From Bog-793 sp050010315 (GTDB lineage: Bacteria; Actinomycetota; Acidimicrobiia; Acidimicrobiales; Bog-793): a stretch of 16,924 nt of DNA. Position 1 is the first letter of the stretch, and each line of letters opens with the position of its first letter. The notes beneath the pieces are model-generated. The model was not told the origin of the DNA. It worked only from the letters and a program-made list of their open reading frames with translations, and ran no database searches. Below, piece by piece: positions 1 through 6,868 of the stretch. Both the position numbers and the translations under genes were made by a program. The stretch spans positions 1-16,924 of the forward strand of contig JBEKLG010000021.1 of the NCBI GenBank assembly GCA_050010315.1, given 5' to 3'.

Positions 1-57
1 CTCCGGCTCCTCAGGGCGGAGGTGCGTCACCTCCTTGCCCTGATGCGCAAGTTGTGA
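1..57 (+). CDS. 3' end of an upstream gene (partial, product unknown)
   Basis: The first frame is open from the window edge to a TGA at 55-57 and reads as a leucine/arginine-rich amphipathic tail (LRLLRAEVRHLLALMRKL). Only 18 codons are visible, so no family can be named. It is favoured as a real gene end because a strong terminator-like hairpin follows about 30 bases later. The other two forward frames also close within about 60 bases, so the frame choice is an inference. Confidence 0.4.
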   Translation, partial: LRLLRAEVRHLLALMRKL

Positions 58-87
58 CGTAACGGTTCCAAGAAGTGGGCTACGGAC

Positions 88-113
88 GACGGGGCGCCTG
101 CGGGCGCCCCGTC
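88..113 (+). terminator. Strong GC hairpin, probable transcription terminator
   Basis: A perfect 11-bp stem (88-98 with 103-113) closes a four-base TGCG loop. No T-tract follows, which is common for terminators in high-GC actinobacteria. It lies just after the stop at 57 and about 250 bases before the next gene, so it most likely ends the upstream transcript. Function is inferred from position and stem strength only. Confidence 0.6.
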
Positions 114-363
114 TCCGCGGCCGGCGAAATGTATCGGAGGAGAAGAGGTCGATAATCGGCCTGTTCTTTTCGATGCAAGCCCTAGACCGGGTCATTTCAT
201 CAATTTTGATGGTGCGAACCAGTCCAAAGCTCGGCATGCTTCACGCAACAAGCCCCAGATCAAAGAACGGATAGAGGGCGAAGCTGGCGCAGGCGATCGA
301 TGGCCACGTGGGCGCGTGGCGCGATGGCGATGAAGCAGATGAACTGAACCAGGTGATCATTTC
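114..363. other. Intergenic region upstream of the PAS-LuxR regulator
   Basis: No supportable gene lies between the hairpin and the ATG at 364. The stretch contains an AT-rich inverted repeat, CATCAA-TT-TTGATG, at 198-211, which could be an operator. A Shine-Dalgarno-like AGGTGA sits at 351-356, seven bases before the ATG. I see no convincing -35/-10 pair. Confidence 0.4.
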
Positions 364-1134
364 ATGCAGGACTTTGCAGGACGCACCACGACTCAGACCA
401 GCGAGTTTCTGCCGCGCTCGCAGTCAGAACCGGTCCCAGCGCAGCAACGGGCTCAAGCCTGGTTTGACCCGTCGCTCAAGACGATCTTCGACGACTTGAG
501 TGACGGCGTGCTCGTCGTCAACGTCGCCGGTCATCGCGTCTATTCGAACCCGACTCTTGACGATCTCGTCGGCACCGACGCCCGCCTTCCCCTCGGCACG
601 TCAGAACCGCCCCCTTACGTGGCCGCGGACCAGCGTGGCAAGTATCTGCGCGTGCTCGAGGGCATGGCCTCCCTCCTATCAGTGGAAGGTTCCGGAACTG
701 CCTCCACCTCGCTTGAACTCGTTACCCGCGCTCGTGGACGGGTGCGGGCACGATTGACAATCAGCGCCTTCACGAGCGCGGGCCGAGGGCGTTTCGCCGT
801 GTGCTTGTTCACTCCGGAACTGAGCCACGCCGACACCGAGAACCCCGTCGTCGTACTTGAACCCCGGCCGGGCAGTAGGGCTAGCTCCGGACTCTCGCGC
901 CTGCGATCGGCCGACCCGCTGTCTGGTCTCGCGTCGCTCTCGGGGGTCGAGACCCTGACGCGGCGCGAGCGGGATGTGCTGGCCTTGCTCCTGGATGGCC
1001 GCCGCGTGGCGTCTATTGCACAGTCGCTGTTCCTCAGCGAGCACACCGTCCGTAATCACCTGAAGGCCGTTTTCCGGAAGCTCGGCGCCCACTCGCAGAC
1101 CGAGCTTCTCGACCGCTTTCGGCCCCTCGTATGA
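364..1134 (+). CDS. PAS-domain LuxR-family transcriptional regulator
   Basis: This encodes a 256-residue cytoplasmic DNA-binding regulator. Residues about 40-150 look like a PAS-type sensor: a FDDLSDGVLVVNVAGHRVYSN stretch at the usual PAS entry, followed by alternating strands. Residues about 198-252 form a typical LuxR/GerE helix-turn-helix, with LTRRERDVLALLLDG, then IAQSLFLSEHTVRNHLKAVF, then RKLGAHSQTEL. There is no receiver domain with a phosphorylatable Asp, so it is not a classical response regulator; the ligand or partner is unknown. The ATG at 364 is chosen because AGGTGA lies seven bases upstream. It converges on a second, much smaller LuxR-type gene 22 bases downstream. It has no obvious link to the glycogen genes. 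Confidence 0.85.
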   Translation: MQDFAGRTTTQTSEFLPRSQSEPVPAQQRAQAWFDPSLKTIFDDLSDGVLVVNVAGHRVYSNPTLDDLVGTDARLPLGTSEPPPYVAADQRGKYLRVLEGMASLLSVEGSGTASTSLELVTRARGRVRARLTISAFTSAGRGRFAVCLFTPELSHADTENPVVVLEPRPGSRASSGLSRLRSADPLSGLASLSGVETLTRRERDVLALLLDGRRVASIAQSLFLSEHTVRNHLKAVFRKLGAHSQTELLDRFRPLV

Positions 1135-1141
1135 GCAGTGG

Positions 1142-1178
1142 GGACGCCCTCCGCGTCTAGACCGCGGAGCGTTCGTCC
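1142..1178. terminator. Hairpin between convergent genes, probable bidirectional terminator
   Basis: A 7-bp perfect stem, CTCCGCG (1149-1155) with CGCGGAG (1163-1169), encloses a TCTAGAC loop. A second GGACG/CGTCC arm (1142-1146 with 1174-1178) lies outside a small internal loop. It starts just after the TGA of the + strand regulator and covers the TAG of the - strand one, as expected for a shared terminator between converging genes. Confidence 0.5.
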
Positions 1179-1405
1179 TTCCAGTTGTCGTTCGCCGGGG
1201 GCCAGCCAGTTTGGTAAGCGAGGACCACCGCGGCGAGCTGCGAACTGACACCGAGCTTCGAGAAGATCGAATGGATCTGGCTCCGGACCGTTGGCAAGGA
1301 CACGCAGTCACGCTCGCAAATCTCCCGCGCTGTCGCACCCCGCATCAGCGCGATCAGCACGTCCTGTTCGCGCGGGCTCAACTGCTCAAAAGCCTCCAGG
1401 CTCAC
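1157..1405 (-). CDS. Small stand-alone LuxR-type HTH protein
   Basis: This 82-residue protein is almost entirely a LuxR/GerE DNA-binding domain: LSPREQDVLIALMRGATA, then CERDCVSLPTVRSQIHSIF, then SKLGVSSQLAAVVLAYQTGW (residues about 9-67). No sensor or receiver domain is present. The frame is closed by a TAA only seven codons upstream of the GTG start, so a longer protein is not encoded here now. The GTG at 1405 has only a weak GGTGG upstream. Single-domain LuxR proteins exist in actinobacteria and can be functional; alternatively this is the surviving C-terminal part of a longer regulator whose 5' half was lost when the neighbouring IS110 debris arrived. The HTH itself is intact. Confidence 0.7.
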   Translation of the reverse strand: MSLEAFEQLSPREQDVLIALMRGATAREICERDCVSLPTVRSQIHSIFSKLGVSSQLAAVVLAYQTGWPPANDNWKDERSAV

Positions 1406-1647
1406 TGGACCACCATTCTTTCGTCGTTAGCCGTCAAGCTGGCGACGCACCCCCGGTGACTGTCAGTCGATCGCCAGCCTCGATCGCGACTTGATCGCCA
1501 CGATGAATGCAGCGAGGACCGGCAGCCCAGGACGTGCCGACCGGTAATAGGGCTGAGCGCCAGCGAGCGCCGATCAGTGAGCGACGGGCTGAAACGTCCA
1601 TGGACCACCGGGTGCCACCCTACCGGGCCAACAGCGAGGAGCCTGAC

Positions 1648-2379
1648 ATGTGCGATCGCGCTGTTTGCTTCGGCGGTGTGGACTGGGCGAAAGACACCCA
1701 CGCCGTGGTCGTCGTCGAGGAGCAAGGAGATCTCGTCGACGAGCTCGAGGTCGACAACACAACGGCCGGGCTCAGTGAGCTCTGCCGGCGGATGCACAAG
1801 CACCGCGCCCGACGTGTCGACCTCGAGTGCCCGGACAGACCGGTCGTCGATGCTCTTCTCGAGGCCGGTCTGGAAGTGGTCGTCGTGTCGAGCCGGTCGG
1901 TGAGGACATTGCTCGAGCGCTACAGGCTCGCAGGAAACAAGTCGCACCGATCTGACGCTTACGTGCTTGCCGACTGTCTGCGCGCCGACGGGCATCGTCG
2001 GCGGGCCCCCGAGCCGGACTCGCCCGAGATCGGCGGCCGTCGGGCGCCTTTTCCCGACGCCGAGTCCCTTGCCCGTCTCTCCGGAGTCGTGCCTTCGGCG
2101 AGCCGATCCCGACGGTGCCATGCGGTCACCTTCCGTTGGAGCGCCGATAAGCAGCTCCGAGGCGCGCTCTGTGACTTTGCCGGGGACTGCTGGCAAGCCA
2201 ACGCGCGGGCTGAGCAGCGCTGCCGTGCCCCGCGGGCCGCCGGCAAGCGGCACCAGCACGCCGAGCGAATCCTCGCCCGCTCCTGGACGCACGACTTCTG
2301 ACCTTGCTGGCGGGACCGCGCACCCCACGACCTCGCTCGTCACGGCGGGCTGGAAGGCCTCGTCGAAACGAGGGGTTGA
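1648..2379 (+). pseudogene. IS110-family transposase, decayed (internal deletion plus nonsense mutation)
   Basis: The ATG at 1648 follows GAGGAG at 1636-1641. The N-terminal RuvC-like DEDD domain is clear: GVDWAKDTHAVVVV (Asp12), DLECPD (Glu60) and SHRSDAYVLADCLR (Asp103). The first Asp of the final pair, expected three residues before Asp103, is His100 (CAC, one base from GAC). After PDSPEIGG, near residue 128, the protein jumps directly to the C-terminal IS116/IS110/IS902-type region (FPDAESLARLSGVV, then HAVTFRWSADKQLRGAL). The linker of very roughly 100-150 residues normally between them is therefore missing. A TGA at 2299-2301 then interrupts the frame where homologues have Trp, and the same frame continues with recognisable C-terminal sequence (CWRDRAPHDLARHGG) to a second TGA at 2377-2379. 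Family features are from memory; the lesions are read from the sequence. Confidence 0.82.
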
Positions 2380-2613
2380 CATAGGGCTACTCATCGCACA
2401 GCCGCTCCTCCTGATCAGCGAACGGCACTCGCGCTCGCCGCCCCTAGGGCCGCGAGCAAACCACGAGAAAGTGCGATGTTCCAGGCAACACCAACACGTT
2501 GACAAAACGCGTTGCCCCACCGCGTGCTCTCCTGCCGGCCAATCCGCTGTCATTGCACGCTCTGACCTTATGACTCGCTTTGCGCACGTGTCATGATCCG
2601 TTTTGATCAGAAA
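2380..2613. other. Spacer between two transposase remnants
   Basis: No gene can be supported here. It holds short imperfect inverted repeats (for example CAACACG/CGCGTTG around 2497-2519, and TGATC/GATCA around 2593-2608). The region is presumably the downstream end of the IS110 element and flanking debris. Long frames overlapping it on both strands lack protein-like composition. Confidence 0.4.
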
Positions 2614-3276
2614 TCAGTCCGATGATGGGACACAGACGTTAACAATTTCCCCTCTGGCAACTATCCGCTCTTCCGTTTCAAGAGCGCTTGGATGAACCGC
2701 GCTCCTCTGTAGCGGGGATCCCAGCCAGGCCCTGATCGCTTCTTTTCTCATCTTCCGCTGCACCGGCCCGATGCCCGCGTTAACCCCGGTCAACACCTTG
2801 CACTCGGTGCCGTCGGTCAGGAGCACCCCTCTGGCGACGTCCATCTGCCACAGCTCCATCGGACGCCCTGGCTCCCAGCGCTTGTCGGCCGGGAGTCGCT
2901 TGCGCGCCCGGCGCTCCTCGCTGAGGCCATGGCGCGTCAGGGCCCGGTAGATGGCCATGTGGGAAGGGAGTCGCTCGGTCCCGCCGAGCCGCAGCTGTTG
3001 CAAGGGGCTGATCGGGCCCCAGTGGGCGTGCTGGCGGCGAAGCTCCAGGACCCGTGCTTCGAACACCGCCGGCATCTGGTGAGGAACACGGTGGGGACGG
3101 TGGGAGCGGTCGGCGAGCGAATCCAGGGCACTGGACTCATCGCGGGCCATCCACCGGTAGAGGGTCTGGCGACTGACCCCGAACTTCTGGGCCACTGCAG
3201 TGACGCTGAACCCGTCCTGGATGATCGCCACGACGGCGCCATAACGCTGTTCCACTTGGTTGAGATCCATAAGCAC
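2614..3276 (-). pseudogene. IS481-family transposase, 3'-truncated
   Basis: The protein begins MDLNQVEQRYGAVVAIIQDG, the usual opening of IS481 transposases. A helix-turn-helix follows (VTAVAQKFGVSRQTLYRWMA), then the spacer with RSHRPHRVPHQMP, the second HTH-like region (HMAIYRALTRHGL), and the start of the DDE catalytic core: ELWQMDVARGVLLTDG, whose WQMD carries the first catalytic Asp. After KVLTGV, at about 2783, similarity stops: homologues continue with a DDHSR motif, but here the frame runs into about 55 unrelated residues before its stop. The second Asp and the Glu are therefore absent and the enzyme cannot be active. A GTG at 3276 or an ATG at 3270 could start it, downstream of AGGAGGTG at 3283-3290. 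Confidence 0.8.
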
Positions 3277-3375
3277 TCGGGCCACCTCCTCGTCTCAAGA
3301 GCCGGGGCCGGTGGGGCCGAGGTGTCAATGGTCAGCCGTTACTGCGTCACGGATCAGCCGTTATTGCGTTCCACA
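2783..3375 (-). mobile_element. IS481-family element remnant (left end retained)
   Basis: This segment spans the surviving part of the transposase up to the presumed outer terminus. On the - strand the end begins TGTGGAACGCAATAACGGCT; a TGT terminus is typical of IS481 elements. Two near-identical 16-bp repeats lie just inside the end. The other end is missing because the element is cut at about 2783, so there is no matching terminal repeat or target duplication to confirm the boundary. Confidence 0.6.
3332..3369. repeat. Two 16-bp direct repeats at the IS481 terminus
   Basis: TCAGCCGTTACTGCGT (3332-3347) and TCAGCCGTTATTGCGT (3354-3369) differ at one base and start 22 bp apart. They sit between the transposase ribosome-binding site and the presumed IS tip. 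They are good candidates for tandem transposase-binding sites; that role is inferred. Confidence 0.6.
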
Positions 3376-3390
3376 TCAGGCGCGGTGACA

Positions 3391-3436
3391 CAGCCCCGAG
3401 GGATTCGAACCCTCAACCTGCGGTCGAGAGTCGCGA
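3391..3436 (-). tRNA. Possible tRNA 3'-half remnant (T-arm and degenerate anticodon arm)
   Basis: On the - strand, 3414-3398 reads GAGGG-TTCGAAT-CCCTC, a perfect five-pair T-stem with a seven-base TTC-R-A loop. It is followed by a seven-base acceptor-like strand GGGGCTG (3397-3391). Upstream, with a five-base variable region, a seven-base CTCTCGA loop could be an anticodon loop (CUC), but its stem (CGCGA against CCGCA) has mismatches. No D-arm or matching 5' acceptor strand is visible and CCA is not encoded. This looks like a remnant, such as an integration scar, rather than a working tRNA. The IS481 tip lies only about 15 bases away. Confidence 0.4.
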
Positions 3437-3850
3437 ATGGGCGACGTGGCCCCGTGAGGCGGCGCGCGGTTTTCGCTGGTCTCGTTGGGCGTTCGGCGCG
3501 TGCTCGTGCGGTCCGTAGGGTACCGAAAGGCGCCGTGTTGCGGAGATCCGCTGACATTCCGCTGACACGAAACACGAGCGAAGGGCCGACTACTTCTCGG
3601 ACGGCGCTGATTTCAGGCGAATGCGCTTGTCGCGTGAACGTGCCGTAATCGTCGTCGCAGCCGTCCCGGTCCTCTAGCCGTCGCGAGGCAACGCCACCAT
3701 GTCCGCGATTGCGGTATTCACGTTTCTTTCGCAGGCGGCGAAGTCGGAGACCCAAGAGCCGCAAGGAGCGATTGCCAGCCCCCCGATGTGGCCGAGCACT
3801 GGTCCGATCCGTTTGGTCCGACAGCTGAGAGATCCTCCGAGACACGTCCA
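3437..3850. other. Region without supportable genes
   Basis: Frames crossing this stretch are low-complexity, arginine-rich translations of GC-rich DNA and resemble no family I know. Visible structure is limited to a tandem 10-bp repeat, TCCGCTGACA at 3547-3556 and 3558-3567. The region separates mobile-element debris from the glycogen cluster and may be remains of an integrated element. Confidence 0.4.
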
Positions 3851-3883
3851 CCCGGCAGTTAGCCGAGCGCTCACTCTGCCGGG
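3851..3883 (-). terminator. Hairpin overlapping the end of glgX, probable terminator
   Basis: CCCGGCAG (3851-3858) pairs perfectly with CTGCCGGG (3876-3883) across a 17-base loop that includes the glgX stop codon (3871-3873). The loop itself contains the palindrome GAGCGCTC, which could extend the structure. Its position at the very end of glgX supports a terminator role. No T-tract is present. Confidence 0.5.
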
Positions 3884-5988
3884 GCCTGTCGCAGGAGCAT
3901 CAGCTCGTGGCCCTCGAGCGTGACGCGGCTGCCGGCCGGCAGAAGGGGCGTCTCGCGCCACGCGCCGTTTGACGAGGCCGTCCTCAGCTCCTCGATCCAG
4001 GGCCCGCCCCAGCGCTCGCCGAGAAGGGTGAACTCGACGCGGGCGAGGTCCGCGTTGCAGAGGAGGCAGAAGGACACGTCTCGGATCCGTTCCCCCCGGG
4101 GCCCGGGATCGGGGATGGTTTCCCCGTTCAAGAACACGCCGAGCGCCTTGGCGTAGCCAACCCGCCAGTCCGCGTCGCTCATCTCCGTTCCGTCCGGACG
4201 GAACCAGGCGATGTCGGTGAGCTCGTTGCCGCGGATCGGACGGCCGTGGAAGAAGCGTCGGCGGTGGAACACCGGATGCTTGTGACGGAGCCGGACCAGG
4301 TTCTTCGTGAAGGCGAGGAGCTCCTCGTCAATCTCTGCCCAGTCGAACCACGACAGGTCGTTGTCCTGGCAGTAGGCGTTGTTGTTCCCTCGTTGGGTCC
4401 GGCCGATCTCGTCGCCGCCGCAGAGCATCGGCACGCCCTGGGAGAGCAGCAGCGTCGCGAGGAAGTTGTGCTGCTGGCGTCGGCGCAAGGCGAGGACACC
4501 CTCATCGGCGGTGGAACCCTCAGCTCCGCAGTTCCACGACCGGTTGTCGTCGCTGCCGCCCTCGTTGCCGACGCCGTTGGCCTCGTTGTGCTTCGTCCCG
4601 AAGGTGACGAGATCGGCGAGCGTGAAGCCATCGTGACAGGTGACGAAGTTGATGCTCGCGTAAGGGCGACGGCTCGCGGCCTCGTAGAGGTCAGGGCTTC
4701 CCGTGAAGCGATCGGCGAACTCCCCGAGGGTGCGGTCTTGACCCCGCCAGTAGTCGCGCACGGTATCGCGGTAGGGGCCGTTCCACTCCGACCACAGCGG
4801 TGGGAAGTTGCCCACCTGGTAGCCGCCAGTTCCGAGGTCCCATGGTTCGGCGATGAGCTTCAACTGGCTGACGACCGGATCGCATTGGATCAGGTCGAAG
4901 AAGGCCGAGAGCCGATCGACCTCGTGGAACTGCCGGGCGAGGCTCGCCGCAAGGTCGAAGCGGAAGCCGTCGACGTGCATGTCGACGGCCCAGTAGCGCA
5001 GCGAGTCGAAGATGAGCTGCAACACGTGCGGGTGGCGCATGTTGAGCGTGTTACCCGTCCCGGTCGGGTCGACGTAGTGTCGTCGGTCCTGGTCGACTAG
5101 GTGGTAGTAGGCGGCGTTGTCGATCCCCTTCAAGGAGAGGATTGGCCCGAGGTGGTCGCCTTCGGCGGTGTGGTTGTAGACGACGTCGAGAATGACCTCG
5201 ATCCCGGCCGCGTGCAGCTCCTTTACCATCGCCTTGAACTCCTGCACCACCTCGGCGGGCTGGCCCCAGGCGCGATAGCCGTTGTGGGGAGCGAGAAAGC
5301 CGATCGAGTTGTAGCCCCAGTAGTTGCGCAGCCCACGGTCGACGAGCCGGTCGTCGTGGACGAACTGGTGCACTGGGAGCAGCTCGACGGCAGTGACCCC
5401 GAGCTCTTGCAGGTACGCGAGCGCGGCGGGATGGGCGAGGCCGGAGTAGGTTCCGCGAAGCTCGGGGGGCACGGCGGGATGCGTGGCGGTGAACCCCTTG
5501 ACGTGGACCTCATAGATCACCGTGTCATGCAGGGGGCGTCGCAGGGGAGCGTCTCGTCCCCAGTCGAAGTGCGGGTTGGTCACGACCGCTCGAGGCACGA
5601 ATGGCGCCGAGTCGGTGTCGTCCCGCGCAAGATCGTCGCCGCCGAGCGGATAGGGGTAGACCGCGCGGTTCCACCGCACCTCGCCTTCGACTGCCTTCGC
5701 GTAGGGGTCCAAGAGCAACTTCGCCGGGTTGCAGCGCATGCCGGAGCCGGGATCGAAGGGCCCATGTACGCGAAAGCCGTACCGTTGACCAGGGCCGACT
5801 CCGGGCAGGTAACCGTGCCAACAGAATGCGGTCATCTCCGGAAGGCACACCCGGGACTCCGCACCATTGGCATCGAAAAGACACAACTCCACCTGGTTGG
5901 CGACCTCGGAGAACACCGAGAAGTTCGTGCCGCCACCGTCATAGGTCGCTCCCAGCGGGTACGGCTCTCCTGGCCAGACCTCCATCAT
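3871..5988 (-). CDS. glgX: Glycogen debranching enzyme (isoamylase type, GH13)
   Basis: GlgX hydrolyses alpha-1,6 branch points of glycogen or limit dextrin in the cytoplasm. The 705-residue length is normal for the family. An N-terminal CBM48-like beta domain (YPLGATYDGGGTNFSVFSE) precedes the (beta/alpha)8 catalytic domain. The GH13 motifs are complete: VVYNHTAEG, VDGFRFDLA with nucleophile Asp345, LIAEPWDLG with acid/base Glu381, and FVTCHDGF with Asp453. GGDEIGRTQRGNNNAYCQDN is also characteristic of GlgX. ATG 5988 is followed directly by a second ATG; homologues I recall start at MEVWPG, so either may be used, and no strong ribosome-binding site is visible. It is transcribed alone, divergently from the phosphorylase and MalQ-GlgB genes, with which it would cooperate by removing the stubs that phosphorylase leaves. 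Confidence 0.95.
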   Translation of the reverse strand: MMEVWPGEPYPLGATYDGGGTNFSVFSEVANQVELCLFDANGAESRVCLPEMTAFCWHGYLPGVGPGQRYGFRVHGPFDPGSGMRCNPAKLLLDPYAKAVEGEVRWNRAVYPYPLGGDDLARDDTDSAPFVPRAVVTNPHFDWGRDAPLRRPLHDTVIYEVHVKGFTATHPAVPPELRGTYSGLAHPAALAYLQELGVTAVELLPVHQFVHDDRLVDRGLRNYWGYNSIGFLAPHNGYRAWGQPAEVVQEFKAMVKELHAAGIEVILDVVYNHTAEGDHLGPILSLKGIDNAAYYHLVDQDRRHYVDPTGTGNTLNMRHPHVLQLIFDSLRYWAVDMHVDGFRFDLAASLARQFHEVDRLSAFFDLIQCDPVVSQLKLIAEPWDLGTGGYQVGNFPPLWSEWNGPYRDTVRDYWRGQDRTLGEFADRFTGSPDLYEAASRRPYASINFVTCHDGFTLADLVTFGTKHNEANGVGNEGGSDDNRSWNCGAEGSTADEGVLALRRRQQHNFLATLLLSQGVPMLCGGDEIGRTQRGNNNAYCQDNDLSWFDWAEIDEELLAFTKNLVRLRHKHPVFHRRRFFHGRPIRGNELTDIAWFRPDGTEMSDADWRVGYAKALGVFLNGETIPDPGPRGERIRDVSFCLLCNADLARVEFTLLGERWGGPWIEELRTASSNGAWRETPLLPAGSRVTLEGHELMLLRQAPAE

Positions 5989-6111
5989 CTCGAACCATAC
6001 TGGGCGCGATCAGCCGGTCATATGCCAACCGAGCAGATCTGCGGTGGCGATCACCAACGCGCCCTGGTATCGATCGCGATCAAGTGGGCTGCTGTTGTTG
6101 GCGGCTGTTGA

Positions 6112-6715
6112 TGGGAATCTGAGTGTCGGTTTTCTAGGCCAGGGCAGGCGTGCATGATCTCGACTTTTGTCGCCTTCGGCGATGTAGCCGCGTTCGCCCC
6201 CTCTTGGGACAGATACATCCTGCAGACCTCAGACGGAGCGAGGGGCTCGCTCAGCGCGGCCAATGTTTTCTCGAAGCCGGCTCCCGTGATCGCCGGGAAT
6301 GTCGCGGTAATGGTCGCGTTCGTTGCCGTCTTCGTCGCCGCCGCCCTGTGGCGCCCGATCCTCGACGGGGCGGTGTTACTCGCCGGAGCACTCAGTCCGA
6401 TGATCGCTCAGGCGATCTCCACTCGATCCAGATCGGCGGGCACACCTCCGCGACGATGTTCGGATCTCGCCAGGGGAAGCCGCGCGGACGGGACTGACGA
6501 TCACCTCAGGCCGAACCCTGGCGTTCTGGATCTACTGCTTTTTCGTACTGGCACTGACAGCAATACGAGGGGCCGCGGTCCTCGCAGTGCACTCGATCCC
6601 GACCGACCCCGCTCTGCCAGTCGTGCTGACGAGCACTGACGGCTCCTATCCGACCGACGCCGGGCCGACGGAACTTTCGCCCCTCGGGCGGCTCCCACCG
6701 CGCCGGAACTACTGA
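6112..6715 (+). pseudogene. Membrane protein remnant with two single-base frameshifts
   Basis: Three successive frames join into one plausible protein. Frame A (open from 6112, first ATG 6154) reads DRYILQTSDGARGSL, then a transmembrane stretch VAVMVAFVAVFVAAALW and a second hydrophobic stretch ending PMIAQAIS. Near 6420 sense continues in another frame as HSIQIGGHTSATMFG, and near 6464 it shifts again to SPGEAARTGLTITSGRTL, then FWIYCFFVLALTAI and a hydrophilic tail ending at the TGA at 6713-6715. Each shift is repaired by adding one base; at the second, one A restores FGISPGEAA. The N-terminal part expected before 6112 is missing. I recall similar C-terminal membrane regions in actinobacterial proteins of unknown function, but cannot name the family. 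Sequencing error is possible but would need two events. Confidence 0.65.
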
Positions 6716-6760
6716 CTTGCTCTGGTCAGCTGCGCCGGGGCAGTCCACCCGGTGATCGCG

Positions 6761-6783
6761 CTGGCCTTGCGGGACAAGGCTGG
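6761..6783 (+). terminator. Hairpin upstream of the phosphorylase operon
   Basis: GCCTTG (6764-6769) and CAAGGC (6775-6780) form a perfect stem around a CGGGA loop. Three further pairs (6761-6763 with 6781-6783), two of them G-U, can extend it. It lies about 46 bases after the pseudogene stop and about 86 bases before the phosphorylase ATG, so it could be the old gene's terminator or part of the operon leader. No T-tract follows. Confidence 0.4.
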
Positions 6784-6868
6784 CGAGCAGGAACGAGGCT
6801 TTGGTCAAAGGTTCGGACGCGATGGAAACAGCCGCCTACGCCAGCATTCCTGGTCCTCCCGTGCGATC

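Noticed and set aside
1402..2553. Long open frame (383 codons) on the - strand antisense to the IS110 remnant
   Set aside because: It has no recognisable motif, and it lies opposite a clear transposase reading frame whose GC-biased codons keep the antisense frame open.
1967..2596. + strand frame of 209 codons overlapping the transposase end
   Set aside because: Low-complexity Pro/Ser/Arg composition and overlap with the well-supported IS110 frame; treated as a shadow.
3354..3851. - strand frame of 165 codons between the IS481 remnant and glgX
   Set aside because: Arginine-rich, with no family resemblance, no ribosome-binding site noticed, and it runs through the tRNA-like T-arm and into the IS481 terminus.
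4246..5100. Long + strand frames opposite glgX (also 5101-6111)
   Set aside because: Val/Glu/Gly-rich antisense shadows of the glgX codons; glgX has all GH13 motifs in the other strand.
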